From Isochrysis galbana (lineage: Eukaryota; Haptophyta; Isochrysidales; Isochrysidaceae), in contig CM030938.1 in the NCBI GenBank assembly GCA_018136815.1, positions 2,629,115 to 2,693,114 on the forward strand: DNA of 64,000 nucleotides. The letters run 5' to 3'. Shown piece after piece: positions 58,080-64,000 of this stretch. The notes beneath the pieces were generated by a model. It was not told the DNA's origin. It searched no databases and saw only the letters and a program-made list of their open reading frames with translations. Each line of letters begins with the position of its first letter. Within the stretch, counting starts at the first letter, position 1. The position numbers and the translations under genes were made by a program.

Positions 58080-58670
58080 GTAGGAGTAGTTGTCATTGTC
58101 TGCCATCGAGCGCTTCGAGCGAGGAGGTAGACGGAGGTTCTGAGGATTGCGACGCGCGGCGTCGGAGAGTAGAGACGAGGCTAGCTAGCGTGCTAGTGGA
58201 AGAGAGAGAGACTGAGAATGAGAGCTTCTTAGGTCCAAGGTAGACACAAGGGTCTACAACGCGGGGACTCAAAAAGTTGCTGATCAACAGAGACACACAA
58301 ACTAAACCAAACGGGGCGAAAACTACCACACTTGGACGGACGACCGAACGTCGGCACCAAGGCAACTTAGCAGCGCACGGACATGCGACAGAGGGGACGG
58401 AACAACGAGGGCAAACCTCGCTGGGGGAGCTGCGACCGAGGTATAACAGAAGACGGACGACAATCGTGGAACGTTTGATGCCATCAAGCGAAAGTAGGAG
58501 AAGAGGCGGTATACCCATCAACGAGACCTTGAGGGTTAAAATAGCTCACGGCTAAAAGTAAAAGTCTGTCCTCGTATGGAATACGACAGTTATACGTTAT
58601 TGTTATTATATTATCTACCATCTATCTATGTGTGGGTACGCAACTAGCATTCCTAACAACTAACTTCAAA
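58080..58670 (-). other. LTR-like or repeat sequence, unassigned
   Basis: A 142-codon minus frame (58093-58521) is Ser/Leu/Pro-rich with no family match. The texture (TCC/TCG-rich, ending in CGAGCGCTTCGAGCGAGG) recalls the LTR regions in this window, but no partner copy was found. Confidence 0.25.
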
Positions 58671-58794
58671 CAGCCGATATCCCGAAGGCGCAGGAGGGAG
58701 AGGAGGACTAGACCTCCGGGGATCGGTGCAAGCCGCCCACGACCCACGACCGGAAGCCCCACACACCGAGCCCCTATGTCCTAAGTAGAGAGCA

Positions 58795-58950
58795 CGAGGC
58801 GACAAGCCGCAAGGCAGGTGTGAGGAGTGGTAAGGGAAGCGGGCGTGGCTACGGGACGAATAATGTACTAATGCTCAGTTATATTATTATTACGACTTAA
58901 CCATTAACCATTCCAGATTCCAGGGCCGCGCGCGAAGGCGAGATTATTAA
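58795..58950 (+). repeat. repeat family C, copy 3
   Basis: GACAAGCCGCAAGGCAGGTG, GGTAAGGGAAGCGGGCGTGG and a GCGCGCGAAGGCGAGATTA end, as in 46195-46320. Confidence 0.55.
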
Positions 58951-59019
58951 GATCATTACGAATAAGTTAGTTGTTAGGGGGGGAAACTTCTTAATATTCT
59001 CGCCACGCGCGCGGCCCTG
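58921..59019. repeat. 99-bp near-perfect palindrome
   Basis: The left arm 58921-58952 (CAGGGCCGCGCGCGAAGGCG...) and right arm 58989-59019 (...CGCCACGCGCGCGGCCCTG) pair with three or four differences; loop 36 bases. Each arm carries the GGCGAGA-TATTAAGA tail motif, so it may be two family C tails head to head. The rest of 59020-59914 has no supported gene. Confidence 0.7.
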
Positions 59020-59914
59020 CACATTCGCCCTAGAGGACAAAGGAACGAAGGTGGGTAAAGGGGGGGGGGGAGCGAAGGTGCTAAGGGGCGGTGTCAGGTG
59101 GTAGCAGCCGGTCACTAGTAGGTGTTTTAGCCCTGAATCTTCAGGTGTTTTTTTCACTGTCAGTGATCACTGCAAGTACATAAAATCAAAACTCCAGTTG
59201 TTTGCCAGCCAAGAATTGGTAGCTCCTCATTTTCGTTCGCTTTGTTTCTCTTTCTACTTGTAATTTGGCTACTTTGTGCGTTTTCGTTTGTGTGCTTGCA
59301 TTTTGTTGGTGGTTTGCTTGTACAGGCTCACGACAACGGACGCAGACAGCGCGAGGCCTTACTCCTCCAATGCGGATAGCTAAGTCTCCGTCGCGCATCA
59401 ACCGCGGTGAGACACTCTTCCATTGTGCACCATGTCATCCACATTCGTTGAGGGAGGATTAGCAAGAAGCGTGGCTCACCCGCGCTCGGCCCACACTTCA
59501 ATAATCTGTCGAGCGCGACGACCGTAAAGGTCCTGCTCGATCTTTTAGTCCTGGTCGATCTGTTACTTGCATCCACGGTCCTCTCCGTAGAAAAGCTGCT
59601 CGTGGCACAAATGCCACAGTCTCAGCCACACACGAAGCAACAAATGGATCGAGGCCCGAGCGCAACCCATGAGCGGGTGGCAGTCCCACGGCAAAGAGGC
59701 CGGAGGATAGGTTGGGTGAGACGACTACTGGGGGGAGCAGCTCTCGGGGCGAGAGTGCATAGCTGACACACACGTCTCTGCGCGTGCAGCCGGATGACTG
59801 ACCGCGGCCACTCGCGAATGAGCTTCACATGATTAGGATGACATCACAATGACGATGCGAGCAAGCAGTTGGACAGATGCGTGACCGACGCCGATGACGA
59901 ACTCCTGTATGTAT

Positions 59915-61336
59915 CTATACGAAACTGACGTCTGCATTGCTCTGGGTCTCCTGACCACCGTCCATCGAGGCCGTCATCTTCTCGACCTCCATCGCTGGAG
60001 CACTTGGCGCTGATGGGAGTTGCACAGGAGCTACAGAGGTGGCGTTGTGCACCAAGATGCCCGCGACGACGGGTACGTTATGCTCACTCTGGACATCCGG
60101 CTTGGGCGTCGTCGGCATGACCCGATTGTCTGGTTGGATAGCTGACGAGCTCGCTCCAGGTGAGCTCGATGCGCGAGCGGACTTGCACGGCGACTTGCCC
60201 AGCTCTTGGCTGTTCTCCTCGAGTAGGGCGGAGCTGGCCAGTCCTGTGCGGCGCGTGATGCTGATTGACGGTTCTGGCTGCGCCTGTATCGGAGGCATGA
60301 CTTCGGCGCGCTTGCCTCGCATTCGCCTCCGCACCGCGCGCGAGACGGCGTACAGTCTATGGGCCGCTTTGCTGCCCGCAGAGGGCGAGAGGGTGAAAAT
60401 CCCATGGAGGAGGGTGCCCATGCTAATCAGAGCGCCAACGGTGACCTCCTCGGCGACACGCATGATGAGCGCCGAGGCGGTGAAGGCGACTTCAAGCGCG
60501 GCAGCGAGCACAGCGATCGGAAGCGTGAGCATCGCGACGGCGTCCCCCCTCTGCACACGCTCCAGTGACTCCGTGCTGGACTGCTTCATCACACGGCTTG
60601 CACCCTCGAGCGGCAGTCGGACGGAGAGGAGGACCATCTCGACGGCGGAGACGGCGACGACAAAGAAGGAGCCGATGGTAAGCTCGATGACGCTGTGATG
60701 ACTGCGCGTAAAGGCGCCTGCCTCGGCTGGCGCGGGCGTCTTGAGCGCCGCCTCCCAAATCCTGCGGTGCTCGCAGCCCTCTTGCAGGAGCCGAGCGTCG
60801 AGCTGCATGTCCTCTGGGTGTAGCAGTCGTACCCAGCTCTCGTACGTGGCCTTCTCCTTGCTGCGCGCGATATATGCGGCGGCGTGGGCGGTGAGCAGCG
60901 CGCGCGCATCCTTGTTCGCCACCTCCACCTGCCTGTTCTCGCTCTCCTCTTCCCTGGTGAGGCCTGAGACTCCCGCCCAGCAGTCGACAGTCGGCGCCAT
61001 GGTGTGGTAGGCGGTGAACTCGAGGAAGTCGTCCTCCTGCAACATGTCGACAGCCATCGAGAGGACCAGCCCGTTGATCCGCTGCTTCCACGTCTTGAAC
61101 GAGCGCGGCTTGGCCCCATGCATCTCCCATGCATCCTGGTCCCTTGGGAAGACCTCTGGCCGCTCGAGCTTGTCAATCACGGCCCGCATCGCGACGAGCG
61201 TGCCGCGCTCGGGGCGGGTGGTGCCCAGCTCGTGTGCGAGCTGGCCGAGCGCGTGGTTCACCTCCGCCTCGCTCTTACTCGGGTCCTTGAGCGCATAGCG
61301 CGCCATCTCCAAGGCGTCGAGCGCCGCGGCGGACAT
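59915..61336 (-). CDS. membrane-associated protein, unknown
   Basis: 473 residues from the ATG at 61336. Residues 1-215 are soluble and helical (MSAAALDALEMARYALKDPS, FKTWKQRINGLVLSMAVDML, NKDARALLTAHAAAYIARSK). Two or three hydrophobic segments follow at about 216-244 (VIELTIGSFFVVAVSAVEMV) and 265-315 (AMLTLPIAVLAAALEVAFTA). The last 140 residues are Ser/Pro/Ala-rich and probably disordered. The open frame extends 88 codons upstream, but that part is Pro-rich, encoded by C-tracts, and is taken as 5' leader. Single exon. No family recognised. Confidence 0.65.
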   Translation of the reverse strand: MSAAALDALEMARYALKDPSKSEAEVNHALGQLAHELGTTRPERGTLVAMRAVIDKLERPEVFPRDQDAWEMHGAKPRSFKTWKQRINGLVLSMAVDMLQEDDFLEFTAYHTMAPTVDCWAGVSGLTREEESENRQVEVANKDARALLTAHAAAYIARSKEKATYESWVRLLHPEDMQLDARLLQEGCEHRRIWEAALKTPAPAEAGAFTRSHHSVIELTIGSFFVVAVSAVEMVLLSVRLPLEGASRVMKQSSTESLERVQRGDAVAMLTLPIAVLAAALEVAFTASALIMRVAEEVTVGALISMGTLLHGIFTLSPSAGSKAAHRLYAVSRAVRRRMRGKRAEVMPPIQAQPEPSISITRRTGLASSALLEENSQELGKSPCKSARASSSPGASSSAIQPDNRVMPTTPKPDVQSEHNVPVVAGILVHNATSVAPVQLPSAPSAPAMEVEKMTASMDGGQETQSNADVSFV

Positions 61337-61600
61337 CGCTCCCGGGGGGAAGGGGGAGGGTCCACACAGTCGAGGAGAGGGGGGGTGCGAGAGATGAAGG
61401 AACCCCGCCGGAGAGAGAAGAAATCCGGCCAGCCGGGCGGGTGCAAGCTGGGGCTGCGAGCAACCAACAAGCAACCCCCCTTTCCCCCCTTCCCCCTTCC
61501 GCGCGGCAGGGGGGGGGGGGGGGGGGGGGGCGGAGGGGCGGAGGAGCCGTGCGAAGCGATGGGAGTGAGAGAGGAGAGAGAGAGAGAGGGAAGCCCCCAC
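61337..61600. repeat. G-tract 5' flank
   Basis: A run of over 20 G at 61508-61530 and GAGAGAG at 61573-61588 on the plus strand, giving C- and CT-rich sequence on the coding strand of the gene that starts at 61336. Confidence 0.7.
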
Positions 61601-61643
61601 ACTCTCACCGCTCCGAGCCGGGCAGACTGAGCTGCGCCGTACA

Positions 61644-61700
61644 TAAAGTACGGAGTAGGAGTACTAGTCTGTTCTCTCTCTCTCTCTTCTCTAGAGACGG
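61644..61700. promoter_or_regulatory. candidate upstream motif, GTAGGAGTACTAG
   Basis: GTAGGAGTACTAG at 61655-61667, identical to 20279-20291, next to a CT microsatellite, about 320 bases upstream of the 61336 start. A weaker form (GTAGGAGTACC) lies at 61817. Confidence 0.4.
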
Positions 61701-62391
61701 CTCTCCTGAGGGGTGTCTGCCTCCCTCTGCATGTACTGTATATCGTCTTTTCTCTCTCGGATCTTTTCACGTACACCTTCAGTTTTCTCACATTTCATTT
61801 CGTAAAATGTGTGGCGTAGGAGTACCTCTCCCAAACTCAATCTCGAGACCCTTCTCTGACTGCTCTACTCCCTCCGTCTCTGTACTTGGGAGTAAAGTAG
61901 GAATACTACTAAAGTAGATGGTAAAAAATGCGCGCGTTCACTTTTTGAGGGTGGGGTGAGGGGTGAGTATGTAGATGACGGGTGTTCATTAGGGCTGTGA
62001 ATCAAGGATGGTTCATCAGTACTGAAATAAGCTTTCACTATCAGTAGCAGCTCCACAATGCCGGAACACTGATATCAGTTGTAAGTGCTAGGACTATTAT
62101 TAAAGAAGATGTTCCACCATCAAAGAGGGTGTTCTACTAATAGAAAATAAAAATAGACAGTAATAGACAGTCTCGCGCGGGAGACAATGAGACAAAAGTC
62201 CGTTGGCGACGCCGGACGTCGGAGGGCCGCGCTCCCCCCTCCCCCCTACTTTCCTCCCTCCTTGCCCATGCTCGCCATCGCTCCAACGACCATTTCTGGC
62301 GCGGAGGGCACGGGCGGTGATGAGGCGGCTTGCGGCTTGCCTTCATTTGGTCTCCTTTCCCTCAGGGTTTCTTCCCCTCCCGTGGGGACTC
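61701..62391. other. intergenic, shared repeat
   Basis: 61905-61970 is the copy of the repeat at 20325-20400. 62335-62376 holds CTTGCCTTCATTTGGTCTCC, the motif also present at 20605, 20762 and in the 20897-21905 arms. No gene is supported. Confidence 0.5.
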
Positions 62392-62799
62392 TCACCCTAC
62401 CATGAGCCCCCCCGCGAGCACCCCGAAGGAGAGGCCCAGGAGCACCACGTACGCGACGAGAACGGCGTCGCCTTGGCTCGGCACGAGGGCGCGCCCCGAG
62501 AGGGCCTGGTAGACGCCCACGCCGAGCACGGCGTAGCCCGTCCCCTTGTGCGCGACCCGCCACACGGCGCGGCGTGTGGTGCGGGCGGCGGGCGTGCCGC
62601 GCACGAGCGCGTTGAGCGGCTGCAGCAGGGCGAGGGCGAAGGCGACGATCCCGAGCGTGTGATGGGGGTGCGAGAAGTGGCGCCCTCGGGGCACCCACGC
62701 GACCCGGCTGGGGTTTATGATCTCCGGCTGAGGCTCGTTCGGGGCGCTCGCTCCGGATCGATAGCTCCGTGACGAGCGCTTTCCCAACGTGCAGTGCAT
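62392..62799 (-). CDS. cytochrome b561-like membrane protein, C-terminal part
   Basis: Cytochrome b561/ferric-reductase-type transmembrane domain, which moves electrons across membranes with two haems. The visible 135 residues hold a basic, polar start, then HPHHTLGIVAFALALLQPLN (haem-ligand His plus helix and the conserved LQP-N), VWRVAHKGTGYAVLGVGVYQ (second His plus helix) and VLVAYVVLLGLSFGVLAGGL. A full domain has five or six helices and four haem ligands; here only about three helices are present, so upstream exon(s) are missing or the gene is truncated. The first Met at 62799 is nominal. Its last part is duplicated at 20605-20762. Confidence 0.7.
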   Translation of the reverse strand: MHCTLGKRSSRSYRSGASAPNEPQPEIINPSRVAWVPRGRHFSHPHHTLGIVAFALALLQPLNALVRGTPAARTTRRAVWRVAHKGTGYAVLGVGVYQALSGRALVPSQGDAVLVAYVVLLGLSFGVLAGGLMVG

Positions 62800-63450
62800 G
62801 CCAGATCTCCGGGAACCCGGGGGCGGAGGAGAGAGGAGGGAGGCCGCGAGAAAGGGGGAGATGGGCGATGGGGCGGCGGAGCTTTCTCGCTTTCTCGCGC
62901 CAACCTTTCCCGCCGGGGAGAAACGGCTATTTTAAACTTAGTCATTCATCTCCTCCCGGCTACCATACTGTACGCACCACCAGGTCCGGCGGACCCGGTA
63001 CCGGTCCACCGGTACCGCCGGTACCGGTACCTGTGGAACAACTTAGACTTAGTAAGACTTAGTTGCAACTATAAGTTGTGCAGCCCAACCCTTACTAATA
63101 GTTAAAAAGCCCCTGTTGACCGCTCTTTTTAATGTCGGGGAGGAGGCCCTTCACCTTCACTATTCACTACCCCAATCCTTTGTCCGTTGTATCCGAGCAT
63201 CCGAGCCCAAGGTTGCCATCTGCGCACAACAAATACTATGAGTATAAGAGGATGATGGTGTGATGGGACGATGGGATCATCACATGCCTTATAAGGTGAG
63301 GGTGTTCTAGTATCGCCCCATTATGATCATGAAAGTCAACCTGGAGACCTGGAGGCATCCAGTATGAATAGAAGCACATAGGATTAGACGAGTATTTTAC
63401 CATCTCGAAAAATCAAAAATCACATTCCAAGGGATACTACTCGACTCCTC
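62800..63450. other. intergenic with GGTACC palindromes
   Basis: 62994-63034 is a cluster of GGTACCGG/CCGGTACC units, locally self-complementary. 63090-63115 is a diverged solo end of the transposon family at 16464 (AAAAAGCCCCTGTTGACCGC). No gene is supported; an upstream exon of the cytochrome b561-like gene could be hidden near 62800-62900. Confidence 0.5.
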
Positions 63451-63483
63451 TATGAATAATTATATATAATGAATAAAAGAGAA

Positions 63484-63630
63484 GAATGAAAGAGAGAGAG
63501 AGAGACAGAGGAAGGTGTGGGTGGGCTGGGGGAGGGGTTGGTCGGGTGTTGCAATGCGGTGCCATGGGGTGGTAGAAGAGGCCCAGGGGGAAGAGAGAGA
63601 GAGAGAGAGCGAGAGAGCGAGAGAGAGCGC
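63484..63630. repeat. GA-rich tracts upstream of the GTPBP-like gene
   Basis: GAGAGA runs at 63490-63505 and 63592-63627, then a CCCTCC stretch to 63692, just before the start codon at 63695. Confidence 0.7.
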
Positions 63631-63694
63631 CGGGTCGTGGACTCCGCCGCCGCCCTCCCCTGACTCCTCCCTCCTTCCCCCTCCCCCTCCCGAG

Positions 63695-64000
63695 ATGCGC
63701 GGAGCTGCCCGTGCCCGGCGGATGCTTGACAGGCTTCGGCTCGCACCCGAGGTCGAGGTGGGCCCTGTCGAGTACAAGCTGCAGCTGCTCCAGCCGAGCG
63801 CCGGGCGGCTGCAGCAGCTCGTCACTCAGCTCCACTACAGGCTCGCAGAAGGAGGTGGGCGTGCCACTTACCTGCTCGGGGTGGGCGACGACGGGGTCCT
63901 ACGTGGACTCCGTCGCGAGCAGATGGACGCCTCGCTCCTCACGCTTCGAGATATGTGTGCGCAGCTCTCGGCGAGGGTGACAGAGCGGAGGGAGAGGATC
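63695..64000 (+). CDS. GTPBP1/GTPBP2-type GTPase, N-terminal part (partial)
   Basis: 102 codons run open to the right edge, in phase to the last base. After a short basic start (MRGAARARRMLDRL) comes VEYKLQLLQPSAGRLQQLVT, QLHYRLAEGGGRATYLLGVG, DDGVLRGLRREQM and SLLTLRDMCAQLSARVTERR. This is the N-terminal region of GTPBP1/2-like translational GTPases (family form: EYKL-L--P---R--HLVTQM-WRL-EG-GEA-Y-IGVED-G-L-GL--EEM-ASL-TL--MA). Those proteins are EF-Tu relatives tied to ribosome rescue and mRNA surveillance. The GTPase domain lies beyond the window. Met10 (63722) is an alternative start. Confidence 0.85.
   Translation, partial: MRGAARARRMLDRLRLAPEVEVGPVEYKLQLLQPSAGRLQQLVTQLHYRLAEGGGRATYLLGVGDDGVLRGLRREQMDASLLTLRDMCAQLSARVTERRERI

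Noticed and set aside
58093-58521. 142-codon minus-strand frame with a hydrophobic start
   Set aside because: Ser/Pro/Leu composition and LTR-like texture; no family match and no partner copy to prove an element.

Overview
This window looks like nuclear DNA of a GC-rich unicellular eukaryote, most likely a microalga (haptophyte-like or stramenopile-like; the lineage cannot be fixed from the window). The evidence is well-spaced single-gene units on both strands, short GT-AG introns in two genes, eukaryote-only families (XAP5/FAM50, ELMO, prenylcysteine oxidase, GTPBP1/2), long CT/GA and poly-C tracts beside gene starts, and a dense load of LTR elements, hAT relics, MITEs and SINE-like repeats. 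A 100-base N gap at 22001-22100 shows that it is a scaffold.

Layout. 1-1018: 3' end of a coiled-coil protein. 2168-2588: relic of an unrecognised small protein with a second copy at 27150-27417. 3479-4438: XAP5/FAM50 (two exons). 5524-7170: multipass membrane protein. 9822-10748: ELMO-domain protein. 12296-13692: zinc alcohol dehydrogenase (two exons). 14640-18720: repeat cluster with a SINE-like insertion, a hAT transposase relic and a TIR element. 19110-20072: prolyl 4-hydroxylase. 20600-21905: duplicated gene tail and a 1-kb inverted-repeat unit. 23677-25320: prenylcysteine oxidase. 27816-29015: membrane protein. 30885-45780: a Ty3/gypsy chromovirus whose long ORF carries a phage-type cytosine-C5 methyltransferase domain; a young, whole-looking Ty1/copia element sits in its 3' flank. 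47335-49185: coiled-coil protein. 49496-52104: LINE fragment, deleted Ty3 copy and a family B DNA polymerase fragment. 53184-53637: hAT-type MITE. 54264-54818: YkgJ-like Cys-cluster protein. 56028-56456 and 59915-61336: unrecognised membrane proteins. 62392-62799: cytochrome b561-like end. 63695-64000: start of a GTPBP1/2 homologue, cut by the window edge.

The host genes form no pathway or operon; they are ordinary housekeeping, trafficking and redox functions standing alone. What links them is shared flanking structure: homopurine/homopyrimidine tracts close to most start codons, and a GTAGGAGTACTAG-type motif about 200-330 bases upstream of three minus-strand genes. The most unusual object is the methyltransferase-bearing Ty3 element. 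Next come the SINE-like families that share a GAATATTAA...T-run tail, a MITE with perfect 21-bp ends and 8-bp target duplication, and the paired copies of an unrecognised protein.
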